Assembly: GCA_964439935.1 (NCBI GenBank)
Contig: CAYTPW010000001.1
Coordinates: 310,001 to 374,000, forward strand
Direction of reading: 5' to 3'
DNA length: 64,000 bases
From: JABMQW01 sp964439935
Lineage (GTDB): Bacteria > Fidelibacterota > Marinisomatia > Marinisomatales > TCS56
In this document: positions 26,144 through 34,414 of the stretch, piece by piece
Numbering within the stretch: position 1 is the first letter of the stretch
Layout of the letters: every line of letters begins with the position of its first letter
Notes under the pieces: generated by a model
Databases searched by the model: none
Seen by the model: the letters and a program-made list of their open reading frames with translations, nothing else
What the model was told of the DNA's origin: nothing
Translations under genes and position numbers: made by a program

Positions 26144-28111
26144 TTAGCCGGAGTTTGTTGATAGCTGATCGACGCTGACTATTGCTCCATACTTGCTGCG
26201 CAATGCACGCAGTTCCGTTGTCCATTCTTCATATACCGTGAATAGTTGAGGTGGCAAATTGTCTTCCTTACCGTAGGCTTCGGTCTGGAGCTTGATACGA
26301 TCAAGAATTTTATCTACATAAAAAGCGAATTGCATATCATATAGACTGCGCGGATAATCTTTATCAATATTAGCAAAAAGCCTATTTAGTTCAGCGTAGG
26401 TAGGAATAAAACCAATTGGAGTTTCGATAGCTTCCACTTCGTTATGGGCGAATAACTCCAACCAGCCCAACCAGACTTTAACATCACGTTTTTCACCCAG
26501 TAGATTTTTGCTATTTCCGCCACGGTTTTCATGAGTAAGAAAATAGTTCAATCCAGCCAGAATCGGTCGACCGGCATCGCTGAGACGATCTGAATTAAAG
26601 AATTTGAATTGTGAATCCATATAATCAGCCAGCGCGCCCGGTATAAACGGGGCATTTGCCCATGGTTGTCGCCGAACACCAGTCGCACCTATCTCGGTGG
26701 CAGTAGCTGCCGAGACAATAGAAGCACCAATTGCAACACCAGCATCAGCATTTTTTGCGACCCAGACCGGTGGCATGGTATCAGCGTCACGTCCTGAATA
26801 GGTAAAGACCTTAACTGGCACACCTGCGGGATCGGCATTGGCAGTTGAATTATGATTGGCAATTGCCTCGCACGTTAGTGTGCAACGGGCATTTTTATGA
26901 GAAATTGGAATTGCATTCCCATTGGCATCGGTTTTACCTTGGGACCATTCCCCCTGGAAATTGATTCCCCGTTCGGGATGCTCCTCACCATTTCCTTCCC
27001 AGTGGGGAACCATTTGATCATCAATCAATACATTGGACCAGATCACCTCGGTGCCATCACCACGGAGGCAGTCCATCAGATATGGATCCCCTTCGCGGTT
27101 GACATCCGCCACGATACCAAATATTCCATTTTCAGGATTGACACCGCGAACCGTACCATCTTTCGCCAGCCATAATTGTGCTAAGTCATCACCGATAAAA
27201 TCTGACCCGACCATGGCAGTGGTAGTCTTTCCACAACCTGACGGTGCTGCACCGGCAAAATAGGTTTTACGTCCATTTGGACCAGTCATCCCAGTAATAA
27301 ACATATGTTCGGAAAGCTCTTGACCTCGATTAAAATAGGTCGCATAATCGACTGCGAACCGATGGTTACCCTTTTTCATCAATAAAGTATTGCCGGCATA
27401 AGTACAAAAGGTGGAATAAGTTGTCTGCCAGCTACGGTCCATAAATATCCGGGCATTGGGTACATCCTCCGGTCGATTTAGCCCTTCTGAGTGTAGATTG
27501 GTAAAGAAGATTCCTTTCCGTACTACTTCTGCATCGAATTCAGCATATATATTTCGATAAAGTAAAGCCGCTGAATGAAATACATAACCGGAAGATGAAA
27601 TTTCGATCGCTGGTATGGTAGCTTCAGCACCGGCTGGTCCGCGACCGAAAAACCCAACCATCATCGTCATATTTTTCATGATCCCGGGTAAAAATTCCTG
27701 AATATAATCTAGCGCCTCGCGGCGGGGGGTTGCTTGAGCTAAAGCACTGAGTTTTTCATCATCGTTAACAATATAATAGGTTTGTTTAACGAGTCGTGCC
27801 TGGTCCTGGGGTAAGTCAAAATGAATTGTATGACCAGCTTTGGCCAATTTTTTCTCTTCCCCCTTTCTGAGGGAGTATTCCCGAATCCACTGAACATCTT
27901 CGGCGCTTCCGGTATCAATAAAAACTTCATCGGGTTCACACATATTGATTGCATTGGCAATCTTAATCAAAGCCTCTTCATTCTTGATCGGTGACAGTTT
28001 ATTCAGGTTTTCTTCATTAAGTTTGTTTTCAAATATGGCTCTGGCAGAATCGATTGTATTTACACCACCAACCTCAGCGAGTAAATCAATCCCCTTTTTC
28101 AATTCTAACAT
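26144..28111 (-). CDS. pckG: Phosphoenolpyruvate carboxykinase (GTP)
   Basis: A 655-residue enzyme that interconverts oxaloacetate plus GTP with phosphoenolpyruvate, CO2 and GDP. The P-loop region APSGCGKTTT (about residues 285-295), the IGDDLAQLW metal-site motif and the overall length identify the GTP-dependent family. I choose the ATG at 28111, which has AAGGAG 6 bases upstream; a reading from 28153 adds 14 residues with no ribosome site. It is monocistronic here. A pair of alternative hairpins lies just upstream (28138-28170). It connects to the C4-acid and citrate genes elsewhere in the window. Confidence 0.96.
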   Translation of the reverse strand: MLELKKGIDLLAEVGGVNTIDSARAIFENKLNEENLNKLSPIKNEEALIKIANAINMCEPDEVFIDTGSAEDVQWIREYSLRKGEEKKLAKAGHTIHFDLPQDQARLVKQTYYIVNDDEKLSALAQATPRREALDYIQEFLPGIMKNMTMMVGFFGRGPAGAEATIPAIEISSSGYVFHSAALLYRNIYAEFDAEVVRKGIFFTNLHSEGLNRPEDVPNARIFMDRSWQTTYSTFCTYAGNTLLMKKGNHRFAVDYATYFNRGQELSEHMFITGMTGPNGRKTYFAGAAPSGCGKTTTAMVGSDFIGDDLAQLWLAKDGTVRGVNPENGIFGIVADVNREGDPYLMDCLRGDGTEVIWSNVLIDDQMVPHWEGNGEEHPERGINFQGEWSQGKTDANGNAIPISHKNARCTLTCEAIANHNSTANADPAGVPVKVFTYSGRDADTMPPVWVAKNADAGVAIGASIVSAATATEIGATGVRRQPWANAPFIPGALADYMDSQFKFFNSDRLSDAGRPILAGLNYFLTHENRGGNSKNLLGEKRDVKVWLGWLELFAHNEVEAIETPIGFIPTYAELNRLFANIDKDYPRSLYDMQFAFYVDKILDRIKLQTEAYGKEDNLPPQLFTVYEEWTTELRALRSKYGAIVSVDQLSTNSG

Positions 28112-28137
28112 ATGCTTCTCCTTAGCTTTATGGATGA

Positions 28138-28170
28138 TACCAAATTGTTTCAACTACATTTGGTAGTTGA
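28138..28170 (-). promoter_or_regulatory. Two mutually exclusive hairpins upstream of the PEP carboxykinase gene
   Basis: TCAACTAC/GTAGTTGA (28150-28157 and 28163-28170, 5-base loop) shares bases with TACCAAA/TTTGGTA (28138-28144 and 28159-28165). Both stems cannot form at once. They lie 27 to 59 bases before the start codon, so they are either in the leader RNA or are overlapping operators. Confidence 0.4.
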
Positions 28171-28311
28171 TTCGGTGCCGTCTGACAACAATTAGAGATT
28201 ACGAATGCATAGCATGATAGCTCCCAATTTCGGAATGTTGTTATAACGGCTTTTACCCCCAAGCGTTTTGTACAAAAATTTGTTTGTACTGTTGAATACA
28301 CATTAGAATTT

Positions 28312-28353
28312 ATAAAAAAAAATCCCCAGACACTTCCTATTCCGGGGATTTTT
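28312..28353 (-). terminator. Intrinsic terminator of the rng-rplU-rpmA operon
   Basis: On the minus strand AAAAATCCCC pairs with GGGGATTTTT (10 pairs, 16-base loop) and runs into a long T-tract. It lies 16 bases after the rpmA stop codon. Confidence 0.88.
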
Positions 28354-28368
28354 CAAATTAAAATTAAC

Positions 28369-28623
28369 TTAATCTGGTAAGACGCTGACCTTTTTGCGAT
28401 CACGGCCACTTCGCTCAAATTGCACTGTTCCAGCAGCAGTGGCAAACAATGTATCGTCACCACCTCGTTTTACATTGTATCCTGGTAATATGTGGGTTCC
28501 GCGTTGACGAATAATAATCCCACCAGCCAAAATTGATTGTCCATCGGTCACTTTTACGCCGAGCCGTTTTGCATTTGAATCACGTCCATTTCGCGAGCTA
28601 CCGACACCTTTTTTATGTGCCAT
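28369..28623 (-). CDS. rpmA: 50S ribosomal protein L27
   Basis: An 84-residue L27, a component of the large subunit near the peptidyl-transferase centre. The start MAHKKGVGSSRNGRDSNAKRLGVK and the GGIIIRQRGTHILPG segment are diagnostic. It begins MAHKKG directly, without the cleaved N-terminal extension of Firmicutes. The gene starts 2 bases after the rplU stop and is the last of the operon. Confidence 0.98.
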   Translation of the reverse strand: MAHKKGVGSSRNGRDSNAKRLGVKVTDGQSILAGGIIIRQRGTHILPGYNVKRGGDDTLFATAAGTVQFERSGRDRKKVSVLPD

Positions 28624-28625
28624 AA

Positions 28626-29009
28626 TTATGCCTTCCCTGTTTCAGAAACCTTGGTCGTTTTGGCCGCAGCTGGCTTTGCAGCTGTTTTTTTGGTGGTTCC
28701 AAGTCGAATTTTATTAATTTGAATCATGGTGTAGTCCTGACGGTGGCCGTTTTTACGCTGATACCCCTTACGGCGTTTTTTCTTGTATACCATAATTTTT
28801 CGATCACGACCATGTTCCAGAATATCAGCTGAAATGGTTACATCCTTGACAAAAGGAGCTCCGATTTTGATTTGTTTGTCGTCGTCTAATAATAAAACCT
28901 GGTTAAAGATAATATTCTGACCAGTTTCGCCATCAATTAATGATACCTTGATCCGATCTTGTTCGGCAACCCGGTACTGGTGTCCATGAATATTCACAAT
29001 CGCGTACAT
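28626..29009 (-). CDS. rplU: 50S ribosomal protein L21
   Basis: A 127-residue L21 of the large ribosomal subunit: MYAIVNIHGHQYRVAEQD at the start and the KKKRRKGYQRKNGHRQDYT core are characteristic. The last 20-odd residues are an Ala/Lys/Thr-rich tail not found in standard L21. It lies 27 bases after rng and 2 bases before rpmA; rng-rplU-rpmA order is seen in other bacteria. Confidence 0.98.
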   Translation of the reverse strand: MYAIVNIHGHQYRVAEQDRIKVSLIDGETGQNIIFNQVLLLDDDKQIKIGAPFVKDVTISADILEHGRDRKIMVYKKKRRKGYQRKNGHRQDYTMIQINKIRLGTTKKTAAKPAAAKTTKVSETGKA

Positions 29010-29036
29010 ATTTCTCTCCTATAGCCCAGAAAGTTA

Positions 29037-30587
29037 TTAACTGTATTGATCTTTTTCAAGTCCGATTTGATCTGTAACATCAAGTCCGGTTTTAACGGAC
29101 ATGAATTTGAATCCATCCATAGGTACGCTAGTATCATTTTTAATTTTTATATGCACCAGGTTTTGCCACATCAATCCACGCAACACTCTCCGCTTCTGTT
29201 CACGAAGATAGTCTGCAACACTGGGATGTAGATGCAATTCCAACCGCAGGTCGCGGTGTTTGCTACGATACCGCCTGAGCCAGTGATCAATCCGGGTCAG
29301 AATAGCATCTTTGGAAAGGATGCGACCCGATCCATTACACACCGGACACTCATCACTCATTGAATCCAGTAAACTAAGACGAATTCGTTGCCTGGTCATT
29401 TCCAGTAGACCGAATTCGGAGATGGGCGATACAGCTACTTTTGCCCGGTCTTTACGTAATTCTTTACGCAATTCGTAATATATTTTTCGCTTATTAGCTT
29501 CCTCCCGCAAATCAATAAAATCGATAACGATCAGACCAGACAAATCCCGCAGTCGTAACTGGCGAGCAACTTCACGAGTAGCTTCCAAATTAATTTTAAG
29601 GGAGTTTTCTTCATGTTTCTTCTTGCCGATAAACCGGCCGCTATTGACATCGACAACCACCATGGCCTCTGTTTTTTCGATGATCAGATAAGCACCGCTC
29701 TTCAACCAGACTTTAGCCCGTAATAATTTGTCAATCTCAGCTTCGATTCCCATAGATTCAAATAATGGCGTCTTGCTATGGTGGCGCTCCAATCGGGATC
29801 CAAGATTGGGAGATACATCATCTAGATAATTTTGCAGCTTGCGGAAAAGTTTACGGCTGTCAATTACAATTTTACCGATGTCTGGTGTGAATAAATCGCG
29901 GACAACACTGGATGCGGTTTCCATATCTTCGTAAACCAGAGATGGCGCATGATTCCGTTTGGCTTTGGAAAGCATTTTATTCCAGTTGTTAACCAGACTA
30001 TCATAGTCATTACGCAAAAATTCCTCACTCTTACCCTCGGCAACTGTTCGAACGATAATACCGAAATTTTCTTCCTTCAAGCTGGTGACGATTTTCTTGA
30101 GGCGACGCCGTTCGTATTTATCCCAGATCTTCTTTGATATACCAATATAATTAGCATTCGGTACTAAAACTAGTAACCGACCCGGGAGGGCAGTTTCGGT
30201 TGTGACGCGAGGACCTTTTCCGGCAAATGGTTCTTTGATGACCTGAATAAAAATATCCTGTCCGGTGTGTAGATCCACCTCAATCCGATCGCTATTTTTC
30301 CGGCTGCGTTTCCCATTATGTGCATTATCATACTCATTATCGGTATCGGATAGAAAGGCACTATTCTCAATCTCTGAAAAAGGTAAAAACGCGTTAATTT
30401 CATACCCGATATCGACAAAAGCTGCCTGCATACCGGGGATTACATTTTCAACTTTGCCGTAGTAAATATTACCGACCATCCGTTGATGGTCCGGTTTCTC
30501 GACATATACTTCAACCAGTTGATCATCTTCAAGTATGGCGATCCTGGTTTCGCCCATACTTTCATTAATATAAATTTCTTTTTTCAT
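29037..30587 (-). CDS. rng: Ribonuclease G/E family endoribonuclease
   Basis: A 516-residue RNase G/E. An N-terminal S1-like domain (GNIYYGKVENVIPGMQAAFVDIG) is followed by the catalytic part with the two metal-binding aspartate motifs VVVDVNSG (about 310) and VIDFIDL (about 355), and the zinc-link CPVCNGSG (about 414). It lacks the long C-terminal scaffold of RNase E. It cuts single-stranded RNA in rRNA maturation and mRNA decay. It heads the operon with L21 and L27. A 31-codon open frame with a strong ribosome site overlaps its start. Confidence 0.96.
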   Translation of the reverse strand: MKKEIYINESMGETRIAILEDDQLVEVYVEKPDHQRMVGNIYYGKVENVIPGMQAAFVDIGYEINAFLPFSEIENSAFLSDTDNEYDNAHNGKRSRKNSDRIEVDLHTGQDIFIQVIKEPFAGKGPRVTTETALPGRLLVLVPNANYIGISKKIWDKYERRRLKKIVTSLKEENFGIIVRTVAEGKSEEFLRNDYDSLVNNWNKMLSKAKRNHAPSLVYEDMETASSVVRDLFTPDIGKIVIDSRKLFRKLQNYLDDVSPNLGSRLERHHSKTPLFESMGIEAEIDKLLRAKVWLKSGAYLIIEKTEAMVVVDVNSGRFIGKKKHEENSLKINLEATREVARQLRLRDLSGLIVIDFIDLREEANKRKIYYELRKELRKDRAKVAVSPISEFGLLEMTRQRIRLSLLDSMSDECPVCNGSGRILSKDAILTRIDHWLRRYRSKHRDLRLELHLHPSVADYLREQKRRVLRGLMWQNLVHIKIKNDTSVPMDGFKFMSVKTGLDVTDQIGLEKDQYS

Positions 30588-30660
30588 TTTCCTGATCCAT
30601 CCAAAGCGGAATCCGTGTTTTGCGACTCAAATGAAATAATGAGATGCCAAAAATCAGCAT
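30565..30660 (-). CDS. Possible 31-residue leader peptide overlapping rng
   Basis: GGAGG lies 4 bases before an ATG at 30660; the frame codes for a short peptide with one hydrophobic segment (MLIFGISLFHL) and a basic/acidic tail, and stops 23 bases inside rng. In the same frame the reading stays open upstream for another 26 or so codons. It could be a translated leader that couples to rng, or a degraded membrane-protein end. There is no family match that I know, so this is tentative. Confidence 0.35.
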   Translation of the reverse strand: MLIFGISLFHLSRKTRIPLWMDQENEKRNLY

Positions 30661-31158
30661 AACACCTCCGGCAGGATAGATTACCTGATAGACATTATCG
30701 CTGAAGCAAACCGAATGCCGGTAATTTACCTGTCAACAGGCTTATATGAGGAGGGGTGAAGGAAAGAAAAAAACTTTTGTTAATTAAAAAATTTTGTTAG
30801 TAATGAAAAAACTGCTTCAAAAACGGCCTTCAAAGTGTCCTCATCTAAAGCGAAACTAAGTTTCTTTTCCATTTTTCTCAAGCGCTTTGTAGGTGCAATG
30901 AATAATAAATAAAACAGCCTCAATAGCCGCCAGAGATGGTTTCCTTATGTGGCTGAATCAAATTCCGGAGTTTTTATTCTTGTATCATTTATACGTGTGA
31001 TTGAAGGAAAACGTAATTGAATGTTATGGCTGAAATAGCGTAATGACTTGACGAGTCGCAATATGTAATTTCCGGTTTGAAAAGTACTGGCAATGGTGAT
31101 TAATCAAATTTGTTTTACCGTTCATCTTTGGTACACAGCGATTTCTAATTATTATTAA
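30661..31158. other. Divergent intergenic region between rng and the CysQ-like gene
   Basis: About 500 bases with no recognisable gene. It must carry divergent promoters. I see A-rich tracts, two direct TTTTGTTA copies (about 30774-30800), and a stretch ending TATGTGGCTGAAT (about 30943) that resembles a dispersed motif near 53330. I find no tRNA or known structural RNA. Confidence 0.4.
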
Positions 31159-31953
31159 ATGAAAACAATGACAATTCTGGACAATGAACTAACTCTGGCA
31201 ATTCAGGCAGCCAGGGAAGCTGGTGAAACAATAATGTCTTATTATAACACCGATTATGAAATTAAGCAAAAAGGTTACCATAATCCGGTGACTACCGCAG
31301 ATCATGCTGCCGATGCTCTGCTAAAAATGCGATTGGGTGAAGCTTTTCCCGAATATGGTTGGTTATCGGAAGAAACGGTAGATTCACCGGATAGATTGAA
31401 CAAGGTGCGTACTTGGGTTGTAGATCCCCTGGATGGTACAAAAGAATTTATCGAGGGTGTTCCCCATTTTGTAATCAGTATTGCACTGGTTGAAAACCAT
31501 CAACCGGTGCTGGGTGTATTATTCAATCCTGTGACAGATGAATTATTTTATGCAGCCAGAGGTAAGGGTGCATTTCTCAATGAACAACCGATTCGCTGCA
31601 GCATCAAGGATACACCCCGTGAAATGATTATATTGAACAGCCGCTCTGAAACGCGGATTGGATTATGGTCAAGATTCGGCGATTTGTTTGGTGAACTGCG
31701 CGCAATCGGTAGTGTTGCTTATAAATTAGGTTTGACAGCGGCTGGGAAAGCGGATATATTTGCATCATTACGTCCGAAAAATGAGTGGGATATTTGCGCC
31801 GGCCATTGCCTGGTTAATGAAGCGGGGGGACAGTTGATTGATCTTGGTGGGAAACCGGTAACTTATAACAATGCCAAAACGCTAATTACACCCGGCCTGA
31901 TTGCGGGTAATCTGGAAGCAGTGCAAAAAACTTTTGAAGTTCTGAAAAATTAA
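31159..31953 (+). CDS. CysQ-like 3'(2'),5'-bisphosphate nucleotidase / inositol monophosphatase family
   Basis: A 264-residue magnesium-dependent, lithium-sensitive-type phosphatase. Metal-site motifs: LSEET, the DPLDGTKEFI motif (its KEF form is typical of CysQ rather than of inositol monophosphatase, which has TTNF), and the C-terminal NEWDICAGH. CysQ clears 3'-phosphoadenosine 5'-phosphate from sulphate assimilation; action on inositol phosphate or another substrate is not excluded. There is no sulphate-assimilation gene adjacent. ThyX follows 10 bases after the stop. Confidence 0.85.
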   Translation: MKTMTILDNELTLAIQAAREAGETIMSYYNTDYEIKQKGYHNPVTTADHAADALLKMRLGEAFPEYGWLSEETVDSPDRLNKVRTWVVDPLDGTKEFIEGVPHFVISIALVENHQPVLGVLFNPVTDELFYAARGKGAFLNEQPIRCSIKDTPREMIILNSRSETRIGLWSRFGDLFGELRAIGSVAYKLGLTAAGKADIFASLRPKNEWDICAGHCLVNEAGGQLIDLGGKPVTYNNAKTLITPGLIAGNLEAVQKTFEVLKN

Positions 31954-31963
31954 CTAGCAGAAT

Positions 31964-32935
31964 ATGGACAACTCAGAAATACCCGATGGTGCGGTAAAAT
32001 GTCTGGATAAAGGTTTTATCCGGTTGGTGGATTCGATGGGGGGAGACGCCTCAATTGTGCAGGCTGCCCGCGTAAGCTATGGCAAAGGTACGACTAAAGT
32101 ATCACGTGACCGGGCGTTGATCCGCTATCTGATGCGCCATCATCATTCTACGCCCTTTGAGATGGTGGAGTTAAAATTCCACGCTAAGATGCCGATTTTT
32201 GTTGCCCGTCAATGGGTTCGCCATCGCACCGCTAATATTAATGAATACAGTCTGCGGTATTCGGAAGCAATTAATGATTTTTATATCCCCCAACCAGAAG
32301 ATATCCATTTCCAGAGCAAATGGAATAAGCAGGGGCGCGAAACTGCCATTGTTCCCGATGAGTTGAAGGAAAAAACTGTCGCTTATTTCAAGGAAATGTC
32401 TCAACGCAGTTATGATTTGTATTCTGAATTAAATGAAGCCGGTATTGCCCGGGAACTGGCACGGGCTATTCTACCGGTTAACCTGTATACACAATGGTAC
32501 TGGAAAAATGATCTACACAACACCTTCCATTTTTTGCGGTTGCGGATGGATAAGACTGCTCAATATGAGATACAGGTCTATGCTGATGCAATGGCTGCAA
32601 TAGTTAAGCAGGTAGTGCCAATTGCTTATGAGGCATTTGAAGATTACCTGCTTAAGGGCATGTTCTTTTCTAAGATGGACAGGGAGATTTTTAGTGTAAA
32701 ATTACCTGAACGCGTCTACGATGACCTCCTGGATGATGTTACCTACCGATTGGTTGCCGGTATAAACTCCAACAAACCGCGGGAGAAAAATGAGTTGTAT
32801 AAATTGTATCTGAAAGAAGGCGGATTGGATTCGGCCCCTGATTTTGACCTGAAATGGGCTGCGGGAAATCCGACTGCTGGCAATGTTTTTGAATTGCAGG
32901 AATTGAAAGATAAACTACTCGAATTTAGGGAATAG
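31964..32935 (+). CDS. thyX: FAD-dependent thymidylate synthase
   Basis: A 323-residue ThyX, which makes dTMP from dUMP with reduced FAD and methylene-tetrahydrofolate. The signature RHR-x7-S (RHRTANINEYS, Arg86 to Ser96) and the SxRYSEA continuation are present. The core is about 235 residues; the last 80 or so form a C-terminal extension of unclear role. It probably shares a transcript with the upstream phosphatase gene and radC. Confidence 0.96.
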   Translation: MDNSEIPDGAVKCLDKGFIRLVDSMGGDASIVQAARVSYGKGTTKVSRDRALIRYLMRHHHSTPFEMVELKFHAKMPIFVARQWVRHRTANINEYSLRYSEAINDFYIPQPEDIHFQSKWNKQGRETAIVPDELKEKTVAYFKEMSQRSYDLYSELNEAGIARELARAILPVNLYTQWYWKNDLHNTFHFLRLRMDKTAQYEIQVYADAMAAIVKQVVPIAYEAFEDYLLKGMFFSKMDREIFSVKLPERVYDDLLDDVTYRLVAGINSNKPREKNELYKLYLKEGGLDSAPDFDLKWAAGNPTAGNVFELQELKDKLLEFRE

Positions 32936-32990
32936 TCTATTGTGAATATTTATTAATTAAATTACAGTAACAGTAAAGGAGAGGATATTT

Positions 32991-33677
32991 ATGAATTATA
33001 GTAAACCCGATGGAACTGTCGGCCACCGCCACCGTCTGCGGGAACGCTTTTTAAAGGCTGGTCTTGATAGCCTGCAAGATTATGAAATTATTGAATTGCT
33101 GCTAACACTGGGTACACCGCGCAGGGATTGCCGCCAAATGGCTCGGGCAATGCTGAATGAATTCGGATCGCTGAAAGCGGTTCTGGAAGCCGAAACAGCT
33201 GATTTGCAACGCATCAAAGGAATCGGTCCGACCAATACGGTTGGCTTAAAACTGATCAGGTCGGTGGCAAGCCGCTATCTAAAAGATCGTGTCATTGGTC
33301 GCGATTTTATTGAAAGCGCTGAGCAGGTGATCGACTTTCTCAGTCATGCACTAAGTTTTCGGGACCGTGAAACATTCCTGATCATTTATTTAAATGGGCG
33401 GAATCAAATTCTGGCTTCCGAGGAATTATTCACCGGTACGCTGACTACTTCAGCTGTCTATCCCCGCGAAGTCGTGAAAAAGGCACTGTCAAATAAGGCC
33501 GCCGCCCTCGTATTTGTCCATAATCATCCCAGTGGTAACCTTAATCCCAGTAAGGACGATATAGCTATCACGGAAAAATTAAAGGCAGCCATGTCTACGA
33601 TCGATGTTTCTGTACATGACCACATTATAGTAGCCGGTAACGGTTATTATTCAATGGCAGAACACGGATTGCTATAA
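32991..33677 (+). CDS. radC: RadC family JAB/MPN-domain protein
   Basis: A 228-residue RadC: N-terminal helix-hairpin-helix part (LQRIKGIGPT) and a JAB/MPN domain with the zinc motif HNHPSGNLNPSKDD. The original DNA-repair assignment of RadC is doubted, so the exact role is uncertain. AAAGGAGAGG gives a strong ribosome site. Its stop overlaps the end of the convergent beta-barrel gene by 6 bases. Confidence 0.93.
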   Translation: MNYSKPDGTVGHRHRLRERFLKAGLDSLQDYEIIELLLTLGTPRRDCRQMARAMLNEFGSLKAVLEAETADLQRIKGIGPTNTVGLKLIRSVASRYLKDRVIGRDFIESAEQVIDFLSHALSFRDRETFLIIYLNGRNQILASEELFTGTLTTSAVYPREVVKKALSNKAAALVFVHNHPSGNLNPSKDDIAITEKLKAAMSTIDVSVHDHIIVAGNGYYSMAEHGLL

Positions 33678-34412
33678 GGTTGTTGACTGTGCTATCTTGC
33701 TCCAGACTGTTAGAGTGAACTGATATTTTGTTGCGGAATATAAATCTGCTTCGATTTCCAAGCTGTATTTAGGGGTGATTTTGTAAGCAATACCGGTTGT
33801 CAATGCAAAAGGCAGTTGATCAATAAATGAATGTTTTTTTATTCCAAGGTCACTGGTACCGCCGCCGTAGGTCACCTGAATCCCTTTCTCATTAGTACCG
33901 TACAAATAAGTTTTCCGAATACCGACTCGCAATTTGGCAAGATAGATGGGAAGTATGATTCCGGCGCTGAGGGGATATTCTAAAAATGTATAATTATTAT
34001 CATACTGGTATTCCTGGACTTGATTTTCATATTCAATAATTGAATTTTTCATTTTATAAATATGAATTGCTCCAGTACAATAAATCAGATAAATCCGATA
34101 ATTGATCTCAGCCTTCCCAAACCAGCCCAGTTTCCCATCGAGAATCTTAGAGTTCGAACCGCTGGTTATAATACTCTGTTTATTAAAACCAACCGAGGCA
34201 ATAACGTTCGACCTGGCAGTCATTGGATAATTCAGGCTTAAGGCCAGAATTTTATTCCTGGCAGCCATTGAATTAAAAGATCGATCATTGACAGACACCT
34301 GTAGCCCGGCAGTCTGCTCCATATCAATCCGCGTTTCCGGTACATCAGTTATACCCTGTGCAAGGATTAAACTTGCACAGACTGCTATCAGCAGGCTGAT
34401 CCGCATTGCCAT
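33672..34412 (-). CDS. Small outer-membrane-type beta-barrel protein next to the Ig-repeat giant
   Basis: A 246-residue exported protein with a signal peptide (to about residue 18, ASLILAQG) and a sequence of alternating amphipathic beta strands, as in 8- to 10-strand outer-membrane barrels. I recognise no family. I place the start at the ATG at 34412, with GGAGG 10 bases upstream; a TTG 6 bases earlier is possible. It begins 2 bases after the stop of the giant Ig protein, so the two are co-translated and may work together. Confidence 0.72.
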   Translation of the reverse strand: MAMRISLLIAVCASLILAQGITDVPETRIDMEQTAGLQVSVNDRSFNSMAARNKILALSLNYPMTARSNVIASVGFNKQSIITSGSNSKILDGKLGWFGKAEINYRIYLIYCTGAIHIYKMKNSIIEYENQVQEYQYDNNYTFLEYPLSAGIILPIYLAKLRVGIRKTYLYGTNEKGIQVTYGGGTSDLGIKKHSFIDQLPFALTTGIAYKITPKYSLEIEADLYSATKYQFTLTVWSKIAQSTTL

Positions 34413-34414
34413 GA

